Positions 33,555 through 44,055 of a DNA stretch of 64,000 nt are shown piece by piece. Within the stretch, counting starts at the first letter, position 1. Every line of letters begins with the position of its first letter. Origin of the DNA: Aliitabrizicola sp041905595 (lineage in GTDB: Bacteria > Pseudomonadota > Alphaproteobacteria > Rhodobacterales > Rhodobacteraceae); contig JAYRKT010000006.1 in the NCBI GenBank assembly GCA_041905595.1, positions 1-64,000 of the forward strand. Direction: 5' to 3'. The position numbers were made by a program, and so were the translations under genes. The notes below the pieces were generated by a model, which was not told the DNA's origin, ran no database searches, and was given only the letters and a program-made list of their open reading frames with translations.

Positions 33555-35129
33555 GTGAAGATCGGGGCACCGAGAGAGATTTTCGAAGGCGAGAACCGGG
33601 TCGCGATGACGCCGGATTCGGCCCTTCAACTGCAGAAGCTCGGGCATAGCTGCCTGATCGAATCCGGGGCAGGCAAGAAGGCCGGCTTCTCGGACGACGC
33701 CTATGCGGCGGCGGGCGTGACCGTGGTGCCGGATGCGGCTTCGGTCTTCACGCTCGCGGATGTCGTGGTCAAGGTGCGCGGGCCGGAGAAATCCGAGGCC
33801 GAGATGCTGCGCAAGGGCCAGACGCTGATTTCGTTCTTCTGGCCGGCGCAGAACGCCGAGCTTCTGGAGCTCTGCAAGGACAAGGGTGCGACCGTCATTG
33901 CGATGGACATGGTGCCCCGCATCAGCCGTGCGCAGAAGATGGACGCGCTGTCGTCGATGGCGAACATCGCCGGCTATCGTGCGGTGATCGAGGCTGGCAA
34001 CAACTTCGGGCGCTTCTTTACCGGGCAGGTGACGGCTGCCGGCAAGGTGCCGCCCGCCAAGGTGCTGATCGTCGGCGCTGGCGTGGCGGGTCTGGCCGCC
34101 ATCGGCACCTCGACGAGCCTTGGCGCAATCACCTATGCCTTCGACGTGCGCCCGGAAGTGGCCGAACAGATCGAGTCGATGGGCGCCGAGTTCGTCTATC
34201 TCGACTTCTCCGAACAGCAGACAGACGGCGCTGCGACCGGCGGCTATGCCGCGCCCTCGTCGCCCGAGTTCCGCGAGGCCCAACTCAAGAAGTTCCGCGA
34301 GCTGGCGCCCGACATGGACATCGTCATCACCACCGCCCTGATCCCCGGCCGTCCGGCACCCAAGCTCTGGACCGAGGACATGGTGAAGATCATGAAGCCG
34401 GGCTCGGTCATCGTCGACCTTGCCGCTGAGCGCGGCGGCAACTGCGACCTGACGGTGCCGGACGAGAAGATCGTCACCGACAATGGCGTGACCATCGTCG
34501 GCTATACCGACTTCCCCAGCCGCATGGCGACGCAGGCTTCGACACTTTATTCGAACAACATCCGCCACATGCTGACGGACCTGACGCCCAAAAAGGATGG
34601 CGTGATCTTCCAGAACATGGAGGATGACGTGATCCGCGGCGCGACCGTTACCAATGACGGTGCGATCACCTATCCGCCGCCGCCGCCCAAGATCGCGGCC
34701 ATCGCGGCTGCCAAGCCCAAGGAAAAAGCCAAGGAACTGACGCCGGAAGAACGCCGCGCCCAGGAAGTGGCCGAGTTCCGCCAGCAGACCAGAAGCCAGG
34801 TCGGACTGCTGGTCATCGGCGGGGCGCTGATGCTGATCGCAGGCTACTTCGCGCCGGTCAGCTTCATGTCGCACTTCATCGTCTTCGTGCTGTCCTGCTT
34901 CGTCGGCTTCCAGGTGATCTGGAACGTCAGCCACTCGCTGCACACGCCGCTCATGGCGGTCACCAACGCCATCTCGTCGATCATCATCGTTGGCGCGTTG
35001 CTCCAGATCGGGTCGGGCAGCTGGCTGGTCGTGGTACTGGCGTCGCTGTCGGTGCTAATGGCGGGGGTCAACATCTTCGGCGGCTTCCTCGTCACCCGGC
35101 GCATGCTCGCCATGTTCCAGAAGTCGTAA
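33555..35129 (+). CDS. pntA: NAD(P) transhydrogenase subunit alpha
   Basis: This 524-residue protein is the fused, E. coli-like PntA form. Domain I binds NAD(H) (VLIVGAGVAGLAAIGTSTSLGA, then DFPSRMATQASTLYSNN). A Lys/Glu-rich linker follows, then about four C-terminal transmembrane helices. With PntB it couples hydride transfer from NADH to NADP+ to proton entry. The start is GTG at 33555 after GGAGGGCGGA. The three-gene split (PntAA/PntAB/PntB) known in Rhodospirillum is not used here. PntB starts 13 bp downstream. Confidence 0.96.
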   Translation: MKIGAPREIFEGENRVAMTPDSALQLQKLGHSCLIESGAGKKAGFSDDAYAAAGVTVVPDAASVFTLADVVVKVRGPEKSEAEMLRKGQTLISFFWPAQNAELLELCKDKGATVIAMDMVPRISRAQKMDALSSMANIAGYRAVIEAGNNFGRFFTGQVTAAGKVPPAKVLIVGAGVAGLAAIGTSTSLGAITYAFDVRPEVAEQIESMGAEFVYLDFSEQQTDGAATGGYAAPSSPEFREAQLKKFRELAPDMDIVITTALIPGRPAPKLWTEDMVKIMKPGSVIVDLAAERGGNCDLTVPDEKIVTDNGVTIVGYTDFPSRMATQASTLYSNNIRHMLTDLTPKKDGVIFQNMEDDVIRGATVTNDGAITYPPPPPKIAAIAAAKPKEKAKELTPEERRAQEVAEFRQQTRSQVGLLVIGGALMLIAGYFAPVSFMSHFIVFVLSCFVGFQVIWNVSHSLHTPLMAVTNAISSIIIVGALLQIGSGSWLVVVLASLSVLMAGVNIFGGFLVTRRMLAMFQKS

Positions 35130-35142
35130 GGGGCGAGAGATC

Positions 35143-36576
35143 ATGCAATACGGTTTGTCCATCGGGGCCTATGTCGTTGCGGCCATCCTGTTCATCCTCT
35201 CGCTCGGCGGCCTTTCGGGGCAGGAAAGCGCGAAGCGCGCCGTCTGGTACGGCATCGTCGGCATGGCGCTTGCCGTTGTCGCGACGCTCGTCGGGCCGGG
35301 CGCGAGCCTGTGGGTTCTCTCGCTGGTGCTGATCCTGGCCGGCGGCACGGCCGGCTGGATCGTCGCCAAGCGTGTCCAGATGACCGAAATGCCGCAGCTT
35401 GTTGCGGCGATGCACTCGCTCGTCGGTCTGGCGGCGGTGTTCATCGGCTACAACACCCATATCGAACTCGCCCGCATTGGCGGCATGGACGAGGCTGCGC
35501 GCGCGGGCCTGGCCGGCTTTGCCGCTGTCATCGCCCACAAGACCGCGGCCGAAGTGTCGATCCTGCGTGTCGAGACCTTCCTCGGCATCTTCATCGGTGC
35601 CGTGACCTTCACCGGCTCGGTCATCGCCTTCGGCAAACTCGCGGGCAAGGTCGACGGCAAGGCCAAGAAGCTGCCGGGCGGGCATCTGCTGAACGCCACG
35701 GCCGCGATCGTGTCGATCGTGCTGCTGGTGGTCTACCTGCAGTCCGGCTCGACGCTGGCGCTGATCGGCATGACGCTGGCCGCGCTCTTCATCGGCTATC
35801 ACCTGATCATGGGCATCGGTGGCGCCGACATGCCGGTCGTGGTGTCGATGCTGAACAGCTATTCGGGCTGGGCGGCGGCGGCGATCGGCTTTTCGCTGTC
35901 GAACGACCTTCTGATCGTGGTCGGCGCGCTGGTCGGTTCCTCGGGTGCGATCCTGTCCTACATCATGTGCAAGGCGATGAACCGCTCGTTCATCAGCGTG
36001 ATCCTCGGCGGCTTCGGCGGCACCGCGGGCCCGGCGATGGAGATCGCCGGCGAGCAGGTCGCCATCGACGCCGAAAGCGTGGCCGATGCTCTGAACGAGG
36101 CGGACAGCATCATCATCGTGCCGGGATACGGCATGGCGGTGGCGCAGGCGCAGCAGTCGGTCAGCGAACTGACCCGCAAGCTGCGCGCCAAGGGCAAGGA
36201 AGTGCGCTTTGCCATCCACCCGGTTGCGGGGCGTCTGCCGGGACACATGAACGTGCTCCTGGCCGAGGCCAAGGTGCCCTACGACATCGTGCTCGAGATG
36301 GACGAGATCAACGAGGACTTCCCGAACACGGATGTCGTCATCGTCATCGGCTCGAACGACATCGTGAACCCGGCGGCGCAGGAAGACCCGAACTCGCCCA
36401 TCGCCGGGATGCCGGTGCTCGAGGTGTGGAAGGCCAAGCAGGTGTTCGTCTCGAAACGCGGGCAGGGGACCGGCTATTCCGGCATCGAGAACCCGCTGTT
36501 CTACAAGGAGAACACCCGGATGTTCTACGGCGATGCCAAGAAGAGCATCGACCACCTGCTGCCGATGCTCGAGTGA
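35143..36576 (+). CDS. pntB: NAD(P) transhydrogenase subunit beta
   Basis: This 477-residue protein has an N-terminal membrane domain of about nine helices and a C-terminal NADP(H)-binding domain III with IIIVPGYGMAVAQAQ, HPVAGRLPGHMNVLLAEA, VVIVIGSNDIVNPAAQEDPNSPIAGMPVLEVWKAK and KRGQGTGYSG. It is part of the proton-translocating transhydrogenase with PntA. A strong terminator follows. Confidence 0.97.
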   Translation: MQYGLSIGAYVVAAILFILSLGGLSGQESAKRAVWYGIVGMALAVVATLVGPGASLWVLSLVLILAGGTAGWIVAKRVQMTEMPQLVAAMHSLVGLAAVFIGYNTHIELARIGGMDEAARAGLAGFAAVIAHKTAAEVSILRVETFLGIFIGAVTFTGSVIAFGKLAGKVDGKAKKLPGGHLLNATAAIVSIVLLVVYLQSGSTLALIGMTLAALFIGYHLIMGIGGADMPVVVSMLNSYSGWAAAAIGFSLSNDLLIVVGALVGSSGAILSYIMCKAMNRSFISVILGGFGGTAGPAMEIAGEQVAIDAESVADALNEADSIIIVPGYGMAVAQAQQSVSELTRKLRAKGKEVRFAIHPVAGRLPGHMNVLLAEAKVPYDIVLEMDEINEDFPNTDVVIVIGSNDIVNPAAQEDPNSPIAGMPVLEVWKAKQVFVSKRGQGTGYSGIENPLFYKENTRMFYGDAKKSIDHLLPMLE

Positions 36577-36609
36577 GCGGCAGGCAGCCACTGCACAACC
36601 GAAATTGGA

Positions 36610-36640
36610 CCCCGGCCGAAAGGCCGGGGTTCTTCATTTT
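36610..36640 (+). terminator. Rho-independent terminator after pntAB
   Basis: CCCCGGCC (36610-36617), GAAA tetraloop, GGCCGGGG (36622-36629), then a T-rich tract to 36640. The perfect 8-bp stem with a GNRA loop is very stable. Confidence 0.92.
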
Positions 36641-36746
36641 GCGGAATAGGTGTTGCAGGGATGTCGGAATACGGCTGCATGCCGGGCCTCATCATTGCCG
36701 GGGGCGCACCAGCGAGTAATTTGTCGCGGTTTCACGGACGACTGAC

Positions 36747-38030
36747 ATGGCACCGATCGACGACCATCCCCTGCGTTATGCCCTGACCAACGAGCTGCAT
36801 GCGCGGCCGTTTCCGCTGCTGCAGACGCCCTCCACTGCGGTCTTCCTGGCTATCAAGCAGCCGGGAGATGCCGCCAACCGCGACCGCGACAGGGAAAAGG
36901 CACATCTGCTGGCCCTGCTTGACCGCCACGGCAGCCCCCATCCACAGCCCGATGCCACGCATTTCTCCGGCACCATCGGCCGGCACGAGTTGAAGTGGGA
37001 AAGCCATACGGAATTCGTGACCTACTCGGCCTTCTCCAGCAGCCTCAGCGCGCGGCCCTTCGACCCGGCCGAGATGCAGGTCTTCCCGGATGACTGGCTC
37101 GAGGATGCACCAGGCACGCGGCTTGTCGCCCTGATGGTGCGGGTTGAGACCATGCCCGAGGACGAATCCGAGGTCGTCGACAAGCTGAACGAGTGGTTTG
37201 TGCCCGAAAGCCTCGCCTGTTCGCGCGTCGTGGACGACGCCGCGATCATCGCCGGCGATTTCCGCATCGACCCGGCGGGGATCACCCGCTTCGCCGTGTT
37301 TGTGCGACCCGGCACAGGGGCGCGCCGCGTCGGGCGGATCGTGCAGCGCCTGTGCGAGATCGAGACCTACCGCACCACCTCGATGCTGGGCCTGCTTCGC
37401 GCCCGCAAACTGAACGGGCGGCTGAACGTGATCGACGTGCAACTGTCCGAGCTTGTCGGCCGGTTGGACAACGCGGCCCAAAGTGCCGAGGCGACGCTGC
37501 ACCGCCTGCTTGCCATTTCGGCCGAGCTCGAATCCCTCGCGATGCGCACCTCGTTCCGCTTCGGTGCGACGGGGGCCTATGAGGCCATCGTCAACCAGCG
37601 CATCGAGATCCTGCGCGAAGAGCGTCTGGGCGGACGGCAGACCTTTGGCGAGTTCATGATGCGCCGCTACGACCCGGCAATGCGCACGGTCAAGTCGGCG
37701 CAGGTCCGGCTCGAAAGCCTGATCGAACGGGCACAGCGCGCCGCCGAGTTGCTCAGGACGCGTGTGGATGTCGAACGGTCGGCGCAGAACCAGATGCTGC
37801 TGGAAAGCATGGATCGCCGGGCGGACCTGCAGCTGAAGCTGCAGCGCACGGTCGAAGGGCTGTCGGTTGTGGCGATCAGCTATTACGCGGTCAACCTGGC
37901 GACCTATGCCGCCTATCCGCTGACCGAGCCTCTCCATATCGACCACAGCCTGGCGATGGCCCTGTTCACGCCGGTCGTGGTGCTGCTCGTCTGGCTGGGC
38001 ATCCGGAGGATCCACAAGCGGATCGACTGA
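36747..38030 (+). CDS. DUF3422 family protein
   Basis: This 427-residue protein matches DUF3422: HPLRYALTNELHARPFP near the start, HTEFVTYSAF around residue 90, and DRVxL-type coiled regions (about residues 220-350), ending with two transmembrane helices (about 370-390 and 400-420) and a basic tail. It is probably an inner-membrane protein facing the cytoplasm. The function is not established. It is monocistronic, with a hairpin after the stop. Confidence 0.88.
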   Translation: MAPIDDHPLRYALTNELHARPFPLLQTPSTAVFLAIKQPGDAANRDRDREKAHLLALLDRHGSPHPQPDATHFSGTIGRHELKWESHTEFVTYSAFSSSLSARPFDPAEMQVFPDDWLEDAPGTRLVALMVRVETMPEDESEVVDKLNEWFVPESLACSRVVDDAAIIAGDFRIDPAGITRFAVFVRPGTGARRVGRIVQRLCEIETYRTTSMLGLLRARKLNGRLNVIDVQLSELVGRLDNAAQSAEATLHRLLAISAELESLAMRTSFRFGATGAYEAIVNQRIEILREERLGGRQTFGEFMMRRYDPAMRTVKSAQVRLESLIERAQRAAELLRTRVDVERSAQNQMLLESMDRRADLQLKLQRTVEGLSVVAISYYAVNLATYAAYPLTEPLHIDHSLAMALFTPVVVLLVWLGIRRIHKRID

Positions 38031-38058
38031 CTGCGCATCGGGTTGACCCGATGCGCAG
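38031..38058. terminator. Perfect hairpin between convergent genes
   Basis: CTGCGCATCGGG (38031-38042), TTGA loop, CCCGATGCGCAG (38047-38058) form a perfect 12-bp stem just after the DUF3422 stop and 8 bp before the permease stop. It lacks a long T-tract, so it may act as a bidirectional mRNA end or terminator. Confidence 0.65.
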
Positions 38059-38066
38059 CAGAGGCG

Positions 38067-38987
38067 TCAACGGCCGCGAATGCGCGGATCGAGCGCGTCG
38101 CGCAGCCCGTCGCCGATGTAGTTCACGGACAGCACCGTCAGCGAGATGGCGAGGCCCGGGAAGATCACCCGCGAGGGGTAGAGCTGCATGTATTCGACGC
38201 CGTCGTAGAGCAGCCGTCCCCAGGTGGGGAAGTCCGGCGGGAAACCGAGGCCGAGAAAGGACAGCACGGATTCCGTGATGATCGCACCGGCGATGCCGAG
38301 CGTTGCTGCCACCATGACCGAGGAAATCACATTCGGCGTGATGTGGCGCAGGATGATCCGCCGCGACGGCACACCGATCGACCGCGCGGCGAGAACGAAT
38401 TCCCGCTCTTTGATCGCCAGAACCTGCCCCCGCACGATCCGTGCGGCATGCATCCATGATGTCACCCCGATCGCCATGACGATCAACAGGAAGGTCCCCG
38501 CCTCGGGGCCGAGTGTGCCAGCCAGCGCATCGCGGAACAGCATCATCAGCACAAGGAGCAACGGCAGTAGCGGCAGCGCAAGGAACATGTCCGTCAGGCG
38601 CATGAGTGGCCCGTCAAGCCGGCGGTAATAGCCGGCCATGAGGCCGACGAAGCTGCCGATTACCATCGACAGCACCATGGCAACGGTGCCGACGGCCAGC
38701 GAGACCCGACCGCCTGACATCATGCGGGCCAGCATGTCGCGGCCCAACTGGTCAGTGCCGAGCGGATGCTCAAGCGTCGGCGGCTTGTTGCGCGACATGA
38801 TCATCTTGGCGGCGTCCGGATTTACATAGGTTGGATCGACGCGCCAAATCAGCGGCCCGATGAAGACGAAGGCGACAAGCAGGGTCAGCACGAACAGGCC
38901 CAGCATAGCGCCCTTGTGGCTGCGGAACTGGCTCCAGACATCGGCCCACTGGCTGCGGGGCGGCTTGATCGTGACGGCGTCAGTCAT
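38067..38987 (-). CDS. Peptide-type ABC transporter permease (DppC/OppC-like)
   Basis: This 306-residue inner-membrane protein has six predicted helices and the binding-protein-dependent transport signature. An N-terminal OppC_N helix precedes GTDQLGRDMLARMMSGGRVSLAVG, and the EAA-loop region is AARSIGVPSRRIILRHITPNV. It is the last gene of a five-gene transporter operon and overlaps the preceding permease gene by 8 bp. Confidence 0.92.
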   Translation of the reverse strand: MTDAVTIKPPRSQWADVWSQFRSHKGAMLGLFVLTLLVAFVFIGPLIWRVDPTYVNPDAAKMIMSRNKPPTLEHPLGTDQLGRDMLARMMSGGRVSLAVGTVAMVLSMVIGSFVGLMAGYYRRLDGPLMRLTDMFLALPLLPLLLVLMMLFRDALAGTLGPEAGTFLLIVMAIGVTSWMHAARIVRGQVLAIKEREFVLAARSIGVPSRRIILRHITPNVISSVMVAATLGIAGAIITESVLSFLGLGFPPDFPTWGRLLYDGVEYMQLYPSRVIFPGLAISLTVLSVNYIGDGLRDALDPRIRGR

Positions 38988-39987
38988 AGCGGATCCTCGG
39001 ATCGAGAATGCCGTAAAGGATGTCGGCGATCAGGTTGAACAGCACGATCAGCACGGCGAAGATGAAAGTGAGCGTCTGCACCATCGGCAGGTCGTTGGCA
39101 TGGATCGCCCCGATCAGTGCGGCGCCGATGCCGTTCACCTTGAACACCTGCTCGGTGATGATGGCGCCGCCGAACACGGCCGGCATGCCAAGCGCGATGA
39201 TGGTGACGACCGGAATCATCGAGTTGCGCAGGACATGCTTCAGCACGACCGTCCGCTCGCTCATCCCTTTCGCGCGGGCGGTGCGGGCATAGTCCTGGCC
39301 GAGGTTCTCGAGCATCGACGAGCGGGTGTAGCGGCTGATCTCGGCGGCGTTGAACAGCGCCAGCACCATGACCGGCAGCGCCATCTGGTGGACCTGTTTC
39401 CAGAAGCTGGCCCAGTCGGTGACCTTCAGCGTGGTGTCATAGATCGAGGGGAACCAGTGCAGGTTCACCGCGAAGATGACGATGAACAGCACGCCGGTGA
39501 AGAAGGTCGGCACCGAATAGCCGACCATCGCGAAAAAGGTGCCAAGCTGGTCGAACCAGCTGTACTGGCGGTAGGCCGAATAGATGCCGATCGGCAGCGC
39601 GATCAGGATGCCGACCAGATAGGCGGTGCCGACCACGGTCAGCGTCTGCGGCAGCCGCTGGCCGATCACGTCGAATACGGGCGCGCGCGACTGCCAGGAC
39701 AGGATGCGCTGCTGATCCCCACCAAGACTGGTGCCGAACCAGCCGTCGATGATGTAGGACGGTTCGACGATGAAGAACTGCTTCAACCACAAAAGGTAGC
39801 GCACAAAGACCGGCTGATCCGCGCCCATGGCCTTGATCATCTTCAGGCGGACTTCAGGGGGCACGGTCAGCGGAATCTCGGACATGGGACTGCCCGGGGC
39901 GAGATCGACCAGAAGGAAGATCACGAGACTGATCAGCAGAAGCGTCGGGATTGCGAGAAGCAATCGACGGATCGTGTAGGTAAGCAT
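38980..39987 (-). CDS. Peptide-type ABC transporter permease (DppB/OppB-like)
   Basis: This 335-residue protein opens MLTYTIRRLLLAIPTLLLISLVIFLLVDLAPGSP, the standard DppB/OppB start, followed by a periplasmic stretch and five more helices with the EAA region ARTARAKGMSERTVVLKHVLRN. It pairs with the DppC-like permease. A hairpin lies between it and the upstream binding-protein gene. Confidence 0.92.
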   Translation of the reverse strand: MLTYTIRRLLLAIPTLLLISLVIFLLVDLAPGSPMSEIPLTVPPEVRLKMIKAMGADQPVFVRYLLWLKQFFIVEPSYIIDGWFGTSLGGDQQRILSWQSRAPVFDVIGQRLPQTLTVVGTAYLVGILIALPIGIYSAYRQYSWFDQLGTFFAMVGYSVPTFFTGVLFIVIFAVNLHWFPSIYDTTLKVTDWASFWKQVHQMALPVMVLALFNAAEISRYTRSSMLENLGQDYARTARAKGMSERTVVLKHVLRNSMIPVVTIIALGMPAVFGGAIITEQVFKVNGIGAALIGAIHANDLPMVQTLTFIFAVLIVLFNLIADILYGILDPRIRYD

Positions 39988-40033
39988 GGGCCTGGCGCCT
40001 CGGCGGATCGGTCAGCTGGGAAAGGGAAAGAGC

Positions 40034-40070
40034 GGGGCCTGACGAATTTTCTCGCGAAAATTCCGGCCCC
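40034..40070 (-). other. Intercistronic stem-loop between binding-protein and permease genes
   Basis: GGGGCC (40034-40039) pairs with GGCCCC (40065-40070), enclosing GAATTTTC (40044-40051) paired with GAAAATTC (40056-40063). It sits 14 bp after the binding-protein stop in the transcript. Such structures commonly protect the binding-protein mRNA and reduce read-through, giving more binding protein than permease. The AT core is similar to the palindromic repeats elsewhere in the window. Confidence 0.75.
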
Positions 40071-40084
40071 GCCCCGTTGTCAGA

Positions 40085-41785
40085 TCACTTCACGCGATAC
40101 CAGTCCTGGGCGTTCCAGAGCTCGGTATCCCAAGTGTTCAGCACAACGCCGCCAAGGGTGTTCGAGGCGGCCGACAGACGGCCACGGTCGACCAGGGCGA
40201 CGACGGTGAAGCTGTCCTTGGTCAGCATGTCGTTCATCTTCTTGGCCAGTTCGCCGCGCTTGGCGAGATCGGCGGTCGCCGCCATATCCTTGACCAGCGC
40301 GTCATAGGCCGGGTCGCAGAAACGGTTGATGTTCTCACCCTGCCACTGGTTTTCCGGGCCCGGGATCTTGTCGCAGAGATACTGTGCCAGATAGGGCTCG
40401 GGGTCTGTGCCGTCGAAGTTGTTGGCGTACATCTCGACGTCGGCATAGAACTTCTGGAAGGTGTCGGGCGAACCCGGGTCACCGCCGAAGAAGACCGAAG
40501 CATCGACCTGCTTCAGCTCGACCTCGACGCCAAGCTCGTTCCACCAGCCCTTGACCAGCGCCTGGAAGTCCTGGCGAACCGGGTTGACCGAGGTCTGGTA
40601 CAGCAGCTTGAGCTTCTTGCCGTCCTTCTCGCGGACGCCGTCGGCGCCCACTTTCCAGCCGGCTTCGTCGAGAAGCGCCTTTGCGCCTTCCATGTCCTGC
40701 TTCAGGCAGCCGGTGTTGTCCGAGGCATAAAGCTCGGGGGCCGGGACGAGGTTGCAGGTCGGACGGCCGGCGGTGCCATAGCCGACGTCGACCAGGACCT
40801 GACGGTCGATCGCCATCGACAGGGCCTGGCGCACCTTGGCATCCGACAGGATCGGGTGCGGATGCTTGGTGGTCGAACGCTCACCTTCCGGCAGGGCCGG
40901 GTCGGGATCGGTCATGTTCATCTCGATCCGCTCGACCAGCGTGCCGAAGCCGTTGACGAACACACCCTTGCCGCCAGCCGCCATCTGCGTCTGCATTTCC
41001 GGGTTGATCTGGGTGTTCCAGGCGTAGTCGAACTCGCCGGTTTCCATCACGGCGCGGGCCGCCGCTTGGGCATCGCCGCCGCCTTTCAGCGTCATCGTGG
41101 CGAAGGCCGGCTTGGCCGGGTCGCGATAGTTGGGGTTGGCGGCCAGCGTGACGACGTCGTTGACCTTGAAATCGGTGACCATGAAGGGACCGGTACCGAT
41201 CGGGCCGAAGTTCTGCTTGGTGCATTCCGGAGCCTTGGCGCCCAGGCAGTCCTTGAACTGGGCCGCCTGCAGGATCGGCGAGGTGCCGCCGACAAAGGCC
41301 TGATAGGGGTTCGGCTTCGGCGCTTCGAAGGTGATGACGACGGTCTGCGCATCCGGCGTCTCGATCGACTTGATGCCTTCATAGCGTGCCGCCTGGGCGC
41401 AGCCGCCATCGGGGGCGGTGCAATATTCGTAGGTGAATTTGGCGTCAGCCGAAGTGACCGGCGTGCCGTCGGACCACAGCAGGCCCGGCTTCAGTTTCCA
41501 GGTGATCTGGGTCAGGTCAGCCGAAACGCCGCCATTCTCGACGGTCGGGATCGACTCGGCGAGGCGGGGGATGACCTCGCCCTTTTCGTTGAAGCCAGCC
41601 ATGCCTTCGAGGATCAGCGAGGAGGCTTCGACGTCCTTGGTGCCCGAAGACAGATAGGGGTTGAGGATCGACGGCGCCTGCCAATACAGGACGTTGACGT
41701 TGCCGTCGGCGCCGCGGTCGGCGAAGGCCGCAGAGGCCAGGGCCGAAACGGCGACAGCGCCCAGAAGGGCGGATCTAAACATCAT
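40085..41785 (-). CDS. ABC transporter substrate-binding protein, peptide family 5
   Basis: This 566-residue periplasmic protein has a signal peptide (cleavage near residue 22, AFA). It shows the family 5 (SBP_bac_5) layout, including LKPGLLWSDGTPVTSADAKFTYEY and ALSMAIDRQVLVDVGYGTAGRPTCNLVP. It delivers peptides, amino-acid derivatives or opine-like compounds to the permeases; specificity cannot be read from sequence. It lies third in the operon after the two ATPases, with its ATG overlapping the previous stop (ATGA). Confidence 0.93.
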   Translation of the reverse strand: MMFRSALLGAVAVSALASAAFADRGADGNVNVLYWQAPSILNPYLSSGTKDVEASSLILEGMAGFNEKGEVIPRLAESIPTVENGGVSADLTQITWKLKPGLLWSDGTPVTSADAKFTYEYCTAPDGGCAQAARYEGIKSIETPDAQTVVITFEAPKPNPYQAFVGGTSPILQAAQFKDCLGAKAPECTKQNFGPIGTGPFMVTDFKVNDVVTLAANPNYRDPAKPAFATMTLKGGGDAQAAARAVMETGEFDYAWNTQINPEMQTQMAAGGKGVFVNGFGTLVERIEMNMTDPDPALPEGERSTTKHPHPILSDAKVRQALSMAIDRQVLVDVGYGTAGRPTCNLVPAPELYASDNTGCLKQDMEGAKALLDEAGWKVGADGVREKDGKKLKLLYQTSVNPVRQDFQALVKGWWNELGVEVELKQVDASVFFGGDPGSPDTFQKFYADVEMYANNFDGTDPEPYLAQYLCDKIPGPENQWQGENINRFCDPAYDALVKDMAATADLAKRGELAKKMNDMLTKDSFTVVALVDRGRLSAASNTLGGVVLNTWDTELWNAQDWYRVK

Positions 41786-42850
41786 TGACTCTCTCCTTGT
41801 TGGTTTCGCTCTTTTGCCTCGGTGCCGCCGGTGGATCCGGCGGTCGGTTTTTCGGGTTTGACGAAGTGGCAGGCGACGTATCGGCCCGGGCGCACTTCGA
41901 TCAAATCAGGATCCTGCTGGTGGCAGAGGGGCTGGACCTCGGGGCAGCGGGTGCAGAAATTGCAGCCCCTCGGCGGATTGGCGGGCGAGGGCACATCGCC
42001 CTGCAGGATGATCCGCTGCCGTGTCGCCTCGCGCGTCGGGTCGGGTTCGGGGACCGCCGAGAGCAGGGCCTTGGCGTAGGGGTGCAGCGGCTCCTCGTAC
42101 AGGTCGTCCCGCGGGCTCAGCTCGACGATCCGGCCGAGATACATCACCGCCACGCGGTCGGCGATGTGGCGGACCATCGACAGGTCGTGGCTGATGAAGA
42201 GGTAGGTCAGCCCCAGCTTGTCCTGGAGATCCTCGAGCAGGTTCACGACCTGCGCCTGGATCGAGACGTCGAGCGCCGCGATCGGCTCGTCGCAGACGAT
42301 GAACTTCGGGTTCAGCGCCAGTGCCCGGGCAATGCCGATGCGCTGCCGCTGGCCGCCCGAGAATTCATGGGGATAGCGGTTGGCGAAGGTGCGGTTCAGG
42401 CCGACCTGGTCCATCAACTCGTAGATGCGCGCAAGCTTTTCCTGGCTCGACAGGCTCGTGTGCTCGTTCAACGGCTCGCCGATGATGTCGGCCACAGTCA
42501 TACGCGGATTGAGGCTTGCCTGCGGATCCTGGAAGACCATCTGCATGGTCGGCCGGGCCTTGCGCAGTTCCTCTGTGTCGAGTGCGGCGACATCGCGGCC
42601 CTCGATCACGACCGAGCCGCCGGTGATCTCGTAAAGCCGCAGGATCGCCCGGCCGCAGGTCGATTTCCCGCAACCGGATTCGCCGACAAGGCCAAGCGTC
42701 TCGCCTTCGTAGATGTCGAAAGTCACGCCATCCACGGCCTTGATGTCGCCGGTATGGCGGCGCAGCAGCCCGCTGCGGATCGGGAAATGCATCTTCAGGT
42801 CGGTGATCTCGACCAGCTTGCGGGGCTGTCCCTTGCCTTGTGTCGCGGCG

Positions 42851-42858
<8 letters not shown>
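41782..42858 (-). CDS. Peptide-type ABC transporter ATP-binding protein (DppF/OppF-like)
   Basis: This 358-residue ATPase has Walker A GESGCGKST, signature FSGGQRQRIGIARAL, Walker B FIVCDEPIAALD, and the C-terminal oligopeptide/dipeptide extension with CNFCTRCP. The ATG at 42858 is preferred, giving an 8-bp overlap with the upstream ATPase gene; upstream in-frame starts lie deep in that gene. It energises uptake with the DppD-like partner. Confidence 0.93.
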
Positions 42859-43846
<988 letters not shown>

Positions 43847-44055
43847 ATGGTACTCCCCAGTCGGTCGTCTTTTTGTCGTTGGTTATTCGGTACAGGGTCG
43901 TCGCCCGTCCGGCCTTTTGGCGACTCTTAGCCAGAATCATTCCGCCTGCAATACGCTTTCGGTTGTCGCTGCCTTTGCGTCAACCTGGGGCGGCTCCGGA
44001 GCGGGGCTTGACCTTTCCCTGCACCGGACGCAGCCTGTCCACAAAGGAGCGCCTG
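43847..44055. promoter_or_regulatory. Divergent promoter region between transporter and deacylase operons
   Basis: These 209 bases separate the first codons of two oppositely directed operons, so both promoters must be here. I find no convincing palindrome, and no regulator gene is adjacent. Confidence 0.5.
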
